Assembly: GCA_902584445.1 (NCBI GenBank)
Contig: CACHZY010000005.1
Location: forward strand, 24,213-88,212
DNA length: 64,000 nucleotides
Source: an uncultured Bacteroidota bacterium
GTDB taxonomy: Bacteria; Bacteroidota; Bacteroidia; Flavobacteriales; Flavobacteriaceae
Reading direction: 5' to 3'
The translations under genes and the position numbers were made by a program. Position 1 is the first letter of the stretch. Every line of letters starts with the position of its first letter. Below are positions 50,450 to 61,729 of the stretch, piece after piece. Below the pieces are notes generated by a model, which was not told where the DNA came from, ran no database searches, and was given only the letters and a program-made list of their open reading frames with translations.

Positions 50450-51679
50450 ATGAGTAAAGAAGAATTAAATTGTTCATTCTGTGGTCGTGCAAAACCTCAA
50501 ACTCAATTACTGATTGCAGGATTGGATGCACATATTTGTGACAAATGTATTCTTCAAGCTCATGGAATTGTAAAAGAAGAAACAAGCGATGAAAATGCTG
50601 ATGATTCCATTTCTGTAGAATTGCAACCTCCAAAGAAAATTAAAGCATTTCTCGATCAATATGTCATAGGTCAAGAATCTGCTAAGAAAATTCTTTCAGT
50701 AGCAGTTTATAATCATTACAAAAGAATTAACCAAAATAATTTTAGAAGTGAGGTTGAAATTCAAAAAAGTAATGTTATTCTTGTTGGTGAGACTGGAACA
50801 GGGAAAACACTTTTAGCTCAGACTATATCAAAATTTTTAAAAGTCCCCCTTGCTATTGTAGATGCAACTGTTCTTACTGAAGCTGGTTATGTTGGCGAAG
50901 ATGTTGAGAGTATACTAACCCGACTTTTGCAATCTGCTGATTACGATCTTGATAAAGCTCAATATGGGATTGTATTTATAGATGAAATAGATAAAATCGC
51001 AAGAAAGGGGGATAACCCTTCCATAACCAGAGATGTTTCTGGAGAAGGTGTCCAACAAGCGCTCTTAAAATTATTGGAGGGAACTATTGTAAATGTTCCT
51101 CCTAAGGGAGGTCGTAAACATCCTGACCAAAAATTTATTGAAGTAGATACTTCTAATATACTTTTCATTGCTGGCGGAGCCTTTGATGGAATTGAACAAA
51201 CAATTAATAAACGTTTAAATCTTCAGGCCATTGGTTATAATACCAACAAGGAATTAAAAAAGGTAGATTCTGAAAATATTCTACAATACATTACTCCCCG
51301 AGATATTAAGTCATTTGGACTTATACCAGAAATCATTGGTAGGCTACCGGTTTTGACATATATGAATCCACTAGATAAGGAAACCTTGAGTACAATTCTG
51401 ACTACTCCAAAGAATGCCCTCGTAAAACAATATGTTCAATTGTTTCAAATGGACGGAATTGATCTTACTTTTACCCAAGGTGCATTAAACTTTATTGTAG
51501 AAAAGGCTCTAGAATATAAATTGGGCGCTCGTGGTTTAAGATCTCTATGTGAGGCAGTTTTGAATGATGCTATGTTTGAGCTACCTGAATCAGATACTAA
51601 AAACTTAAAGGTGACTAAAACTTATGCAGAACAAAAGCTTGCTAACATAGAATTACCTGCATTGAAAGTGGTTTCTTAA
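50450..51679 (+). CDS. clpX: ATP-dependent Clp protease ATP-binding subunit ClpX
   Basis: Zinc finger [46 protein letters not shown]. Confidence 0.97.
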   Translation: MSKEELNCSFCGRAKPQTQLLIAGLDAHICDKCILQAHGIVKEETSDENADDSISVELQPPKKIKAFLDQYVIGQESAKKILSVAVYNHYKRINQNNFRSEVEIQKSNVILVGETGTGKTLLAQTISKFLKVPLAIVDATVLTEAGYVGEDVESILTRLLQSADYDLDKAQYGIVFIDEIDKIARKGDNPSITRDVSGEGVQQALLKLLEGTIVNVPPKGGRKHPDQKFIEVDTSNILFIAGGAFDGIEQTINKRLNLQAIGYNTNKELKKVDSENILQYITPRDIKSFGLIPEIIGRLPVLTYMNPLDKETLSTILTTPKNALVKQYVQLFQMDGIDLTFTQGALNFIVEKALEYKLGARGLRSLCEAVLNDAMFELPESDTKNLKVTKTYAEQKLANIELPALKVVS

Positions 51680-53193
51680 GTATTCATCTCAAGTAATTCT
51701 TTCAATATCTCTCTTGAATTTGAAAGTCTAGGAACCTTGTTTTGTCCACCAAGTTTATTTTTTGATGCCATCCAATTATAAAATAAATCTTTTTTAGCTA
51801 TTGTTATTTTTGGAACAGATAAAGTGATGTCTTTATAGCGTTTTGCTTCATAATCAGAATTTACATTTTTAAGATTTCGATCCAATAGCAATTCAAATTC
51901 ATCAATTTTTTTTGGGTTTTCTCTAAACTCTACAATCCATTGATGTCCACCTTTTTTGTTTTGCTCCATAAATATTGGACCAGCAGTGTAATCAATTATC
52001 TCGAGTCCTAGCTCATTTGCTGTTTTACTCATTGCAACTTCAGCATTTTCAATCATTAGTTCTTCTCCAAACACATTAATATGAACTTTAGTTCTACCTG
52101 TAATCTGGATACGATAAGGGTTGAGACATGTAAACTTTATGGTATCTCCAATTTTATATCTCCAAAGTCCTGCATTTGTAGTTATCACCATTGCATAGTT
52201 TTTATTCAGTTCAACTTCACAAAGAGGAATTATAACTTGATTTTCTTCACTTTTTATTTTGTCTATAGGAATGAATTCGTAGAAAATACCATAATCTAGC
52301 ATCAATAAAAGCTCATTTGAATTATTTCTATCCTGAATTCCAAAGAATCCCTCTGAGGCATTATAAGTTTCAAAGAAATTTAATTCACTCCCCGAGAATA
52401 ATTTTTCAAATTGTTCTCGGTAGGGGTGAAAACTTACCCCACCGTGAAAATAAACCTCAACAAATGGCCAAACTTCATTTATTGAAGTTTTTTTTGTCTT
52501 TCTTAGTACATTCTCGAGTAAGACTAACATCCATGAAGGAACTCCTGCAAGGCTCGTAACTTTTTCATTAAGTGTCTCGTCAATTATGGCTTCCATTTTG
52601 GCTTCCCATTCAGGCATTAAAGAAACTTTATAGCTAGGAGTGCTACCTAACTCAGCCCAGAAAGGTAAGTTGTCAATAATAATTGCTGAAAGATCTCCAA
52701 AATAACTGTTGGTGTTTTGATACAATTCATTACTTCCTCCCAACCGTAAACACTTTCCTGCTAAAATTTGAGCATTCTCGTTGTTATTATAATAAATAGA
52801 AAGCAAATCTTTTCCTGCTTTATAGTGACAATCTTCAAGTGATTCAGTGCTGATGGGGATGAATTTACTCTTAGCATTGCTCGTTCCACTGGATTTGGCA
52901 AACCACTTAATTGAGGTAGGCCAAAAAATATTTTGTTCTCCCATTCTACAGCGTTCAATTTGCTCACAAATATCCTCATAATTAACTATTGGAAGTCTAT
53001 TTTTAAAATCTTCATAATTTTTAATTGAACTAAAATCACTCATCAGACCAACCTCTGTTTTTGAAGCAGTGTTGATTAAACTATACAATAATTCTTGCTG
53101 GACTTCATTAGGGTATTTCATGAAAAGCTCTATTTGATGAATACGTTTTTTTAAAAACCAAGAAGCGACAGAATTGAAAAGGGGTATTGGCAT
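51676..53193 (-). CDS. GH3 auxin-responsive promoter family protein (acyl acid-amido synthetase-like)
   Basis: [45 protein letters not shown]. Confidence 0.85.
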   Translation of the reverse strand: MPIPLFNSVASWFLKKRIHQIELFMKYPNEVQQELLYSLINTASKTEVGLMSDFSSIKNYEDFKNRLPIVNYEDICEQIERCRMGEQNIFWPTSIKWFAKSSGTSNAKSKFIPISTESLEDCHYKAGKDLLSIYYNNNENAQILAGKCLRLGGSNELYQNTNSYFGDLSAIIIDNLPFWAELGSTPSYKVSLMPEWEAKMEAIIDETLNEKVTSLAGVPSWMLVLLENVLRKTKKTSINEVWPFVEVYFHGGVSFHPYREQFEKLFSGSELNFFETYNASEGFFGIQDRNNSNELLLMLDYGIFYEFIPIDKIKSEENQVIIPLCEVELNKNYAMVITTNAGLWRYKIGDTIKFTCLNPYRIQITGRTKVHINVFGEELMIENAEVAMSKTANELGLEIIDYTAGPIFMEQNKKGGHQWIVEFRENPKKIDEFELLLDRNLKNVNSDYEAKRYKDITLSVPKITIAKKDLFYNWMASKNKLGGQNKVPRLSNSREILKELLEMNT

Positions 53194-53239
53194 AAGAATA
53201 ATGTATATTTAAACAAAAATATAAACTTTTAAATTAAAG

Positions 53240-54031
53240 ATGTTTAGGGGAGTTCTTAGGAAAATGATTACAGAAAAAGAAGTTCCAATTCGTTACTTTC
53301 TAGACCTGGAGCATGACTTTTTGATGATGAATAGATTTTTGGGTCGAAACCTAAAAATCACTTATGATGGGAGTCAATGTTTAAACTGTAATCAGTCTAA
53401 GTATATTTTTAGACAGGGTTTTTGTAAACAATGCTTTTTTGATATTCCATCAGCTGGAGATTGGGTTATGCGGCCCGAGCTAAGCAAAGCACATTTAGGT
53501 CTTGAGGATCGGGATTTAGAGTACGAAAAGAAAGTTCAGTTACAACCTCATTGGGTTTATCTCGCTTCAAGTAGTCATCTGAAGGTTGGAGTTACACGTA
53601 AAAGTCAAATTCCTACGCGATGGATTGATCAAGGAGCTCATCAAGCAGTAGGTATTTTAGAGGTTCCAAATAGATACCTGGCTGGTGTTGCAGAGGTTGC
53701 ATTAAAAGAGCACTTTTCTGATAAAACCAATTGGCGAAAAATGTTGCAAAATGAATATGAGGAGGTAAAATGGGAAAATGTTATAAAAGAAGCAATTGAT
53801 AAATTGCCTAAAGATTTAAAACCCTATATAATAAGTGGTACTAAAGTAACAGAGATTAATTTCCCTGTTTTACAATATCCAGATAAAGTAAAAAGTCTAA
53901 ATCTAGAAAAGGAGAATAAATTCTCAGGATTACTTAAAGGTATAAAGGGTCAATACCTTCTTTTTGAAGATCAAACAGTTTATAATATTCGATCAAATGA
54001 AGGAACCAGAGTAAAAATTGAGATTGACTAG
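53240..54031 (+). CDS. DUF2797 family protein
   Basis: CLNCNQSKYIFRQGFCKQCFFD zinc-ribbon-like; VYLASSSHLKVGVTRKSQIPTRWIDQGA. Confidence 0.8.
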   Translation: MFRGVLRKMITEKEVPIRYFLDLEHDFLMMNRFLGRNLKITYDGSQCLNCNQSKYIFRQGFCKQCFFDIPSAGDWVMRPELSKAHLGLEDRDLEYEKKVQLQPHWVYLASSSHLKVGVTRKSQIPTRWIDQGAHQAVGILEVPNRYLAGVAEVALKEHFSDKTNWRKMLQNEYEEVKWENVIKEAIDKLPKDLKPYIISGTKVTEINFPVLQYPDKVKSLNLEKENKFSGLLKGIKGQYLLFEDQTVYNIRSNEGTRVKIEID

Positions 54032-54765
54032 CGTTGTATCTTTGACGACTGATTTAAAAGTTGATTAATTTTATTAAGTTCTTCTGGTTTGAAATAACGC
54101 CATTTACCTACTTTAACGTCTAGCTTGATATTCATAATTCTTACCCTTTTAAGATCAACCACCTTGTAGTTTAAAAACTCACACATTCTTCGTATTTGTC
54201 GATTTAGACCTTGGGTCAGAACGATCTTAAATTTCTTTTTATGCGTTTGTTTTATAAAACATTTTTTAGTCACTGTATCAAGAACTGGCACTCCATTTCC
54301 CATTTTATCAATAAATTCCTTGGTAATTGGTTTATTGACAGTAACCAAATATTCCTTTTCGTGATTATTTCTCGCCCTTAAAATCTTATTCACAATATCG
54401 CCATCATTGGTTAAAAAAATCAACCCTTCGCTGGGCTTGTCCAATCGACCGATCGGGAAAATTCTCTTTGGATAATTAATAAAGTCTATGATATTATCTT
54501 TTTCTACACGTGTATCAGTGGTACAAACAATTCCTTTAGGTTTATTAAAAACTAGGTAAATAAGCTTATTTTTTGGGTTATTCAAAGCTTCCCCATTCAC
54601 TGTGATTTGATCTTCATGACATATTTTAAGTCCCATTTCAGCTTTTTTTCCATTCACTAAAACTCGTCCTGCTGCGATTAGTCTATCTGCTTCTCTTCGG
54701 GAACAATAACCTATTTCACTTAGGTGTTTATTTATTCTGGTCAGGGATTTTTCTTCATTAATCAT
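54028..54765 (-). CDS. 23S rRNA pseudouridine synthase RluF/RluB-type
   Basis: S4 domain INKHLSEIGYCSRREADRLIAAGRVLVNG; FPIGRLDKPSEGLIFLTNDGDI. Confidence 0.9.
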   Translation of the reverse strand: MINEEKSLTRINKHLSEIGYCSRREADRLIAAGRVLVNGKKAEMGLKICHEDQITVNGEALNNPKNKLIYLVFNKPKGIVCTTDTRVEKDNIIDFINYPKRIFPIGRLDKPSEGLIFLTNDGDIVNKILRARNNHEKEYLVTVNKPITKEFIDKMGNGVPVLDTVTKKCFIKQTHKKKFKIVLTQGLNRQIRRMCEFLNYKVVDLKRVRIMNIKLDVKVGKWRYFKPEELNKINQLLNQSSKIQR

Positions 54766-54769
54766 ATCA

Positions 54770-55471
54770 TCAAATACTTATTTCTTCGCCTATTTCGAGT
54801 TGGAATTTTTTTCTAAAAAGCCAAACAAATAAATATAACAGTGGGGTATCCAGTGCGGCAACGATTATCTTAAAGATAAACCCAGATAATACCAACCCAA
54901 AAAATAAATCCCAAGGTAGAATTCCGAAAATAGACAACAACATAATTACTGAAAAAGTATCTAAGAACTGAGATGCAAAAGTGGAAAAGTTATTTCGCAA
55001 CCATAGCAGCCTCCCTTTGGTTAGCTTTTTCCAAAAGTGATATATTTTTATATCAACAAACTGTGCAATTAGGTAGGCTATCATGGAGGCTAAAACGGCT
55101 AATGGAGAAAGTGAAAAAACTTTTTCGAAGGTACCATCATCAACTGGAGAATTTTCTATTGCAGGAACATAATCGGCTAAGAGTAAAATCCCCATCGAAA
55201 AAAAAGAAGCAAAAATTCCAGCAGTTACAACCCTGTTGGCGGCTTTTTTCCCATAAATTTCAGAGATTAAATCAGTAATCAAAAATGTTAATGGGTAGGG
55301 TAAAATTCCAACTGATAGTTCAAACAGTCGAATACCAAATACCTCACCCTGAAACGGATACCAAAAAAAGAATTTTTGAAAAATCAGATTAGATACTACT
55401 AGTGAGGTAATGAATAATGCAGCAAGATACAAATAGATTTTTGCTGCCAGTTGCCGCTGTTGTGGTTTCAT
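54770..55471 (-). CDS. Queuosine precursor transporter (YhhQ/VUT family)
   Basis: Polytopic; YPLTFLITDLISEIYGKKAANRVV, STFASQFLDTFSVIMLL. Confidence 0.88.
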   Translation of the reverse strand: MKPQQRQLAAKIYLYLAALFITSLVVSNLIFQKFFFWYPFQGEVFGIRLFELSVGILPYPLTFLITDLISEIYGKKAANRVVTAGIFASFFSMGILLLADYVPAIENSPVDDGTFEKVFSLSPLAVLASMIAYLIAQFVDIKIYHFWKKLTKGRLLWLRNNFSTFASQFLDTFSVIMLLSIFGILPWDLFFGLVLSGFIFKIIVAALDTPLLYLFVWLFRKKFQLEIGEEISI

Positions 55472-57226
55472 TTATTCAATATTTATCAAGAAAGGGATTC
55501 TTGCTTGAATACCTTCCACCTTGCTAAGTTCGAAAAATTCTGTGGTAAATTTTTCAATTGGGTTGTCAAATATTTTCAATTGGGCAAAAGAAAAAGCATC
55601 AAGAAGTATCTGCTCAAACTCATCCTCATACTTGGGGTAATCAACAATATTGAAGTTTTCAATATCTGCCATTTCCGCAGCAGTCTCTATTGCATCCTCA
55701 AGTCCTCCAAGGGCATCAACTAATCCATTTTCTTGCGCATCTTTACCTGACCAAACCCTTCCTTGCGATAGGGACTCTACTTTTTCCATTTCTAGAGATC
55801 GACCTTCCGCTACACGCGACTTAAAAGTGCTATAAATTTTTCTAATTGCACTTCTGGTTGAATTTTTAAACCCTTCACTTAATGGCTCGAAAAGGCTGTA
55901 GCCCATTGAATTCTTATTTGAGTTAACTTGTTCCGCGTTTACACCAATCCTATCTGCAAGCCCTTTAATGTTTGGAAACGCTGCAAATACACCTATAGAT
56001 CCGGTTATAGTCATTGGATCTGCATAAATTTTATCTCCTAAACAAGCAATATAATATCCTCCAGAAGCAGCGACATTTCCCATTGAGACTACTATAGGCT
56101 TTTTCCCCTTTAAGTTTCTCATGGTATTCAAAATTATCTCAGAGGTCATAGCATCCCCCCCAGGAGAATCAATTCGCAAGACAACCCCTTTAATATTTTT
56201 ATTTTCCACAACTTCATCAAGGGCTCGATTCAGTGCTTTTTTTCCAATGATTTCCTCTGATCCTTCAGTGTAAAGAATTGGTCCATTAGCATAGATGATT
56301 GCTATTCTGTCTTTTGTGTCATTTTCAAATGGTTTGATTTGGGTATTCATTTCATAAAATTCAACTGAATTTATGGAGTTATACTTATTTAGTTCCAATG
56401 CAGCTTTGAGGCTATTTTCAAAATCTTTCTCATAGATTAGCGCGTCAATCATTGCATTGGACATAGCTTCCTCCGCATCGGTTACGGCAAGTTCTTCTAC
56501 AAGCGTTTCCAAGGTGGTTTTGGAAATCACTCTACTTTCTGCTATCTCGTCACGAATGGTTGTCCAAAAAGCATCCAGCAGACCTTTGATTTGTCCTCGG
56601 TTTTCATTACTCATTTTCTTTTGTAAAAAAGGCTCAACAGCACTTTTGTATTTCCCATGTCGAATTACCTCCATTTTTATTCCAAACTGGTTTTGAAAAT
56701 CTTCATAGTAGAGTACCTCTGAGGAAAGTCCTTTAAGTTCTATTGCCCCCATTGGATTCATAAAAATACTATCTGCTACGGAACTGAGATAATACCCTTT
56801 TTGCGACATAAAATCAGCATAAGCGTAAATAAATTTACCTGATTTTTTAAAATTTTTAAGACAGTTTCTAATCTCTCGAGTCTGAGCCCATCCTGAGGCG
56901 ATTAAACCAGAGTTGAGTCTAATCCCTTTAATTTTAGGATCTTTTTTTGCTTTATTAATGCTGCCAATAATTGCATCCATCCCAACAATCGAGGGACCTT
57001 TTTCTGATAAAAATTGAAAAGGATTAAACGCAGGACTTCGATCCCTAACAGACAAATTTAAATTGAGATTTAAAATACTGTTTTCACTTACAAAAGCTGA
57101 ATCAACTTTCTCTATATTAACAGAAGTGGCGATGGCAGCGATACTGATGAAAAAGAAAATGATTATCAGACCAAGAGCTACAGTGGTTCCTAACAGAGAT
57201 GCTAAAAAACTTTTGAAGAAATTCAT
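55472..57226 (-). CDS. sppA: Signal peptide peptidase SppA (67K type)
   Basis: GVVLRIDSPGGDAMTSEII, GNVAASGGYYIACLGDKIYADPMTITGSIGVF; start set at MNFFKSFLAS. Confidence 0.93.
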   Translation of the reverse strand: MNFFKSFLASLLGTTVALGLIIIFFFISIAAIATSVNIEKVDSAFVSENSILNLNLNLSVRDRSPAFNPFQFLSEKGPSIVGMDAIIGSINKAKKDPKIKGIRLNSGLIASGWAQTREIRNCLKNFKKSGKFIYAYADFMSQKGYYLSSVADSIFMNPMGAIELKGLSSEVLYYEDFQNQFGIKMEVIRHGKYKSAVEPFLQKKMSNENRGQIKGLLDAFWTTIRDEIAESRVISKTTLETLVEELAVTDAEEAMSNAMIDALIYEKDFENSLKAALELNKYNSINSVEFYEMNTQIKPFENDTKDRIAIIYANGPILYTEGSEEIIGKKALNRALDEVVENKNIKGVVLRIDSPGGDAMTSEIILNTMRNLKGKKPIVVSMGNVAASGGYYIACLGDKIYADPMTITGSIGVFAAFPNIKGLADRIGVNAEQVNSNKNSMGYSLFEPLSEGFKNSTRSAIRKIYSTFKSRVAEGRSLEMEKVESLSQGRVWSGKDAQENGLVDALGGLEDAIETAAEMADIENFNIVDYPKYEDEFEQILLDAFSFAQLKIFDNPIEKFTTEFFELSKVEGIQARIPFLINIE

Positions 57227-57295
57227 ATCAGTCGATTTTAATAACAAAGATAGGGTTTGTGAAATTGTTTTACGAAATTTAATCTTAGGATTAAA

Positions 57296-58441
57296 ATGAG
57301 TAAAGCATATATTTCACTTGGCGCAAATGAAGGAAAACGCCTTGAAAACATTCAAGAGGCGGTCACTCGAATTCAAAATAAAATTGGTAATCTGATCGCA
57401 CTTTCCTCTCTATACCAAACTCCATCCCTGGGTTTTGACGGTCCAGATTTCCTTAATGCTTGTATTGAGATAGACACCAGCTTAAACCCTTTAGATGTAT
57501 TGGATAAGCTATTGGATATTGAGCGAGCTATGGGAAGAGAACCTTCCCCTGAAAAAGGCTATCAGTCAAGACCCATTGATCTAGATCTTCTATTTTATGA
57601 GGAACAAATCATTAATACGCTAGACTTAATTTTACCACATCCTAGAATAGCGCAGCGTAATTTTGTTCTCTACCCGCTAAATGAAATCAACCCCGAACTT
57701 GTTCATCCTGTATTAAAAAAAAATATTATTGACTTACTCTCTATTTCTCCAGATAAGACCAAGCCAAAAAAAAGTCCGCTATCCGATTGGTCTCCAGCAT
57801 TCTTTGAGAAAAGGGAAATTCTAATTTTTGAAGGGAATATAGGAGTTGGAAAAACCTTACTTGCTCAAAAAATTGCTAGACAATATCGAGTTCCCTTTCT
57901 ACAGGAGAATTTTAAAGAAAATCCTTTTTTGAAAAAATTTTATGAAGATCCAGTAACTTATGCTCTAGATCTAGAGAATCATTTTATGGAGGACCGATTT
58001 CAGCAATTTCAAACAGTTATTTATGATACTAAAGGCAATTCTAGTGGGGTAGCTGACCATTCACTTTTTCGATCACTAATCTTTGCTGAAATTAATCTAT
58101 CTCCATCCGATTTTGATGTATTTAAAAAGCATTATTTAGAAAGGTCCAAAACTTTTTCTTTTCCTGTAAAAGTAATTTACCTAAAACACACTATTGACCG
58201 ATTAAAGAAGAATATCATTAGAAGGGGGAGGACTTTTGAGCAAAAAATATCTACTGAATACCTAAAGAAAATAGAGCGAGGGTATCAATCATTTTTTAGT
58301 CATGAAAGTAAATATGATTTTTGTACTGTTGATCTTACAGATTTGGATTTTGTAAAAGAAGAAGCTGCCTATCAAATAATTCTATTGCGGATTAAAGCTT
58401 TTTTAGCTTTTGGTAAAAATCCCATAAAACGACACCACTAG
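57296..58441 (+). CDS. folK: Fused HPPK (FolK)-deoxynucleoside kinase
   Basis: N-terminal ISLGANEGKRLENIQEAV..RPIDLDLLFYEE..LPHPRIAQRNFVLYPL; C-terminal GNIGVGKTLLAQKIA dNK domain. Confidence 0.92.
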   Translation: MSKAYISLGANEGKRLENIQEAVTRIQNKIGNLIALSSLYQTPSLGFDGPDFLNACIEIDTSLNPLDVLDKLLDIERAMGREPSPEKGYQSRPIDLDLLFYEEQIINTLDLILPHPRIAQRNFVLYPLNEINPELVHPVLKKNIIDLLSISPDKTKPKKSPLSDWSPAFFEKREILIFEGNIGVGKTLLAQKIARQYRVPFLQENFKENPFLKKFYEDPVTYALDLENHFMEDRFQQFQTVIYDTKGNSSGVADHSLFRSLIFAEINLSPSDFDVFKKHYLERSKTFSFPVKVIYLKHTIDRLKKNIIRRGRTFEQKISTEYLKKIERGYQSFFSHESKYDFCTVDLTDLDFVKEEAAYQIILLRIKAFLAFGKNPIKRHH

Positions 58442-58925
58442 CAACGGCTATATTTAATGAGTGTTTGGTTCCCTCTTGTGGTATTTCGATCACACTATCG
58501 CATTGGCTTACTGCTTCCTGAGAAACACCTTTTACTTCATTACCCAATACAAAAGCGTATTTATGATCTTTATTAACCTCAAAATTCTCTAGAGACATTG
58601 CTCCATCAGTTTGTTCAATAGCGAAAACTTTTGTTCCTTTTTCTTGAAGCTTTTTGATTAAAGAGACTATTTCTTTTTGGTATTCCCAGTCTACTGATTC
58701 CGTTGCCCCCAATGCAGTTTTATGGATGTCTTTATGCGGCGGTACTGCAGTAATTCCACACAGATAGATTTTTTCAATCAAAAAAGCGTCAGCAGTTCTG
58801 AAAACAGATCCGACATTGTTTAAACTACGAATGTTGTCGAGAATTATAATTAAAGGGGTCTTGACTGCTTTTTTAAATACTTCTATCGTCTTTCGGTCCA
58901 GTTCGCTGTTTTTGAGTTTACGCAT
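58392..58925 (-). CDS. TrmH-family (SpoU) RNA methyltransferase
   Basis: IILDNIRSLNNVGSVFRTADAF, FVLGNEVKGVSQEAVSQCD, IPQEGTKHSLNIAVASGVVLWDF. Confidence 0.92.
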   Translation of the reverse strand: MRKLKNSELDRKTIEVFKKAVKTPLIIILDNIRSLNNVGSVFRTADAFLIEKIYLCGITAVPPHKDIHKTALGATESVDWEYQKEIVSLIKKLQEKGTKVFAIEQTDGAMSLENFEVNKDHKYAFVLGNEVKGVSQEAVSQCDSVIEIPQEGTKHSLNIAVASGVVLWDFYQKLKKL

Positions 58926-59035
58926 GGGCTAAAAATACTAAATATTACAGGGGTCTCCTTGAGTGTTAACAAATTTTTCAAACCCAATTCTTGCAAGAAT
59001 TTATTAATAATTACATTCGTATAAACCGTTCTCAA

Positions 59036-61630
59036 GTGGCCAAATCTAAGAAGGAAACCCCTTTAATGAAACAATATAACCAGATCAAGGTAAAATATCC
59101 TGATGCGTTATTATTGTTTCGTGTAGGAGATTTTTACGAAACTTTTGGAGCTGACGCCATTCGTGCATCAAAAATATTGGGGATAATTCTGACTAAAAGG
59201 GGAGTGGGTAGTAATAGTGAAACAGAATTGGCAGGATTTCCTCATCACTCCCTAAATACTTATTTACCAAAACTTGTGAGGGCCGGTTGCAGGGTAGCCA
59301 TATGCGACCAGTTAGAAGATCCAAAAATGACCAAAAAAATTGTAAAAAGAGGTGTTACAGAATTGGTTACCCCGGGTGTTTCATTAAATGATGAGGTTTT
59401 AGAACACAAGAAAAATAACTTTTTGGCAGCAGTTGTTTTTGGAAAACAAAAAACAGGAATTTCTTTTTTAGACATTTCTACTGGAGACTATTGGGTTTCT
59501 GAGGGGAGTGTGATTCAAATGGAACAATTGTTACAAAACTTTTCTCCAACAGAGGTTTTGGTTGCCAAACCTTCTAAAAAGAATTTTACCAAATTAATGG
59601 GAAATCAATTTAATGTATTCTACCTGGAGGATTGGGTTTTTGAAAGCAGCTATGCAGAACAAAAATTGACCGACCATTTTAAAGTCACTGGACTTAAAGG
59701 TTTTGGAATTCAAGAAATGAAAGTTGGCGTTGTTGCCGCGGGGGCTATTTTGCATTATTTATCAGAGGCTCATCACAACAAAATACCCCACATTACTAGT
59801 ATTCGCCGAATTTTTGAGGAGGAATACGTCTGGATGGATAGATTTACAATACGAAACCTTGAACTCTTTCAATCCACCAACCCAAATGGTGTGGCATTGA
59901 TTGATGTTTTGGATCAAACCCTAACACCTATGGGAGGACGAATGTTAAAACATTGGCTAGCATTTCCCGAAAGAAATTTATCAAAAATTGAAGCCCGACT
60001 AAATGTCGTAGAGGCTTTTATAAAAGATGATTCAATGCACGATAAAATCGCTAATCACTTGAGGGAAATTACAGATATAGAGAGGATTGTCGCAAAGATT
60101 GCCACCCAAAAAATCAGTCCAAGGGCACTTGTGCAATTGGGTAAATCTTTGGATCAAGTTACTGGGATTAAGGTTTATCTTCTCGGCCATTCATCAAAAA
60201 AACTAAATACTTTAGGTGCAGGTTTTTTAGATGCTGGGGAGGTCATTAAATTAATTAAATCTACCCTAAAACCTGAGGCCCCAGTTTTGTTGGTTAAAGG
60301 TGAGGTCATTGCAGATGGAGTCAATATTGAGTTAGATGAGTTGAGGCAACTTTTGCATTCTGGAAAAGAACATTTAGATAGCATGCTTGAGCGGGAAAGT
60401 GAGCGAACCCAAATCCCCTCACTAAAAATAGCGTTTAACAATGTATTTGGCTACTATATCGAGGTACGCAATACTCATAAGGAGAAGGTGCCAGGGGATT
60501 GGATTAGAAAGCAAACCCTAGTTAGTGCTGAACGATATATCACAGAGGAGTTGAAAGAATTCGAAACCAAGATTCTTGGAGCGGAAGAAAAAATTAAGTC
60601 ACTAGAAAGTAAGCTTTATTTTGAACTACTCAAAGAACTACAAAAACATTTGGAGCTGCTTAAGACCAATGCGCAGCAGGTTGCAAGATTGGATGTGATG
60701 AGGTGTTTTGCTTTTTTGGCATTGAAGTACAACTATTCACGCCCCCATTTTTTTGATAAAACTATATTGGAGATCAAAGAAGGCCGCCACCCTGTGATTG
60801 AGCACCAATTACCGCCTGGGACTCCCTTTATCGCAAATGATTTAATTCTTGATCCTTCCAGTCAACAAATTATTATGATTACGGGGCCTAATATGTCGGG
60901 TAAGTCAGCGATACTTCGCCAAACCGCTCTACTGGTTTTAATGGCTCAAATGGGAAGTTTTGTGCCAGCGGTAGCTATGAAAACTGGGATTATTGATAAA
61001 ATATTTACTAGAGTAGGGGCCAGTGATAATATCTCTATGGGAGAATCTACCTTTATGGTCGAGATGAATGAAACCGCTTCAATTCTAAACAATATTACAG
61101 AAAACAGTCTAGTATTACTTGACGAAATTGGTCGGGGAACCAGCACCTATGATGGTATTTCTATTGCCTGGGCAATTGCTGAATATCTCCACGAACATCC
61201 TGCAAAATCGAAAGTGCTATTTGCTACCCATTATCACGAATTAAATGAAATGATCCATGATTTTACTCGTATAAAAAACTACAATGTTTCTGTAAAGGAG
61301 TTAGAGGATAAAGTGCTCTTTTTAAGAAAATTGATTCCTGGCGGAAGTGCTCATAGCTTCGGTATTCATGTAGCAAAAATGGCAGGTATGCCTGAGTTTG
61401 TTGTTCGTAGAGCCCACCAAAAATTAAAAGGCTTGGAGAAGTCCAATACTCTTGAAACTAATACTGAAAGTTTAAAGGTGGGTAAGGATGAGATGCAATT
61501 AAGTATTTTTAATTTGGACGATCCCTTATTAGAATCTTTGCGAGAGGAGATAACAGACCTAGATATTGATAAACTTACACCAATAGAGGCATTGATGAAG
61601 CTCAATCAGATCAAAAGACAATTAAAATAA
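59036..61630 (+). CDS. mutS: DNA mismatch repair protein MutS
   Basis: ETPLMKQYNQIKVKYPDALLLFRVGDFYETFGADA, ITGPNMSGKSAILRQTAL, LLDEIGRGTSTYDGISIAWA; GTG start proposed (VAKSKKE), ORF open from 58991. Confidence 0.96.
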   Translation: MAKSKKETPLMKQYNQIKVKYPDALLLFRVGDFYETFGADAIRASKILGIILTKRGVGSNSETELAGFPHHSLNTYLPKLVRAGCRVAICDQLEDPKMTKKIVKRGVTELVTPGVSLNDEVLEHKKNNFLAAVVFGKQKTGISFLDISTGDYWVSEGSVIQMEQLLQNFSPTEVLVAKPSKKNFTKLMGNQFNVFYLEDWVFESSYAEQKLTDHFKVTGLKGFGIQEMKVGVVAAGAILHYLSEAHHNKIPHITSIRRIFEEEYVWMDRFTIRNLELFQSTNPNGVALIDVLDQTLTPMGGRMLKHWLAFPERNLSKIEARLNVVEAFIKDDSMHDKIANHLREITDIERIVAKIATQKISPRALVQLGKSLDQVTGIKVYLLGHSSKKLNTLGAGFLDAGEVIKLIKSTLKPEAPVLLVKGEVIADGVNIELDELRQLLHSGKEHLDSMLERESERTQIPSLKIAFNNVFGYYIEVRNTHKEKVPGDWIRKQTLVSAERYITEELKEFETKILGAEEKIKSLESKLYFELLKELQKHLELLKTNAQQVARLDVMRCFAFLALKYNYSRPHFFDKTILEIKEGRHPVIEHQLPPGTPFIANDLILDPSSQQIIMITGPNMSGKSAILRQTALLVLMAQMGSFVPAVAMKTGIIDKIFTRVGASDNISMGESTFMVEMNETASILNNITENSLVLLDEIGRGTSTYDGISIAWAIAEYLHEHPAKSKVLFATHYHELNEMIHDFTRIKNYNVSVKELEDKVLFLRKLIPGGSAHSFGIHVAKMAGMPEFVVRRAHQKLKGLEKSNTLETNTESLKVGKDEMQLSIFNLDDPLLESLREEITDLDIDKLTPIEALMKLNQIKRQLK

Positions 61631-61711
61631 TACTTGATTTATTAATTTTTTTCATTAATTCCTCAACAATAAAAGTTTAGTAGAATTTAGATTAAAAATG
61701 TGATATTTTAC

Positions 61712-61719
61712 TATTTTTG
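61712..61719 (+). promoter_or_regulatory. -7-like element (TATTTTTG) upstream of tRNA-Gly
   Basis: TAnnTTTG 10 nt before tRNA start; no clear TTG box. Confidence 0.35.
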
Positions 61720-61729
61720 CAACCCACAT

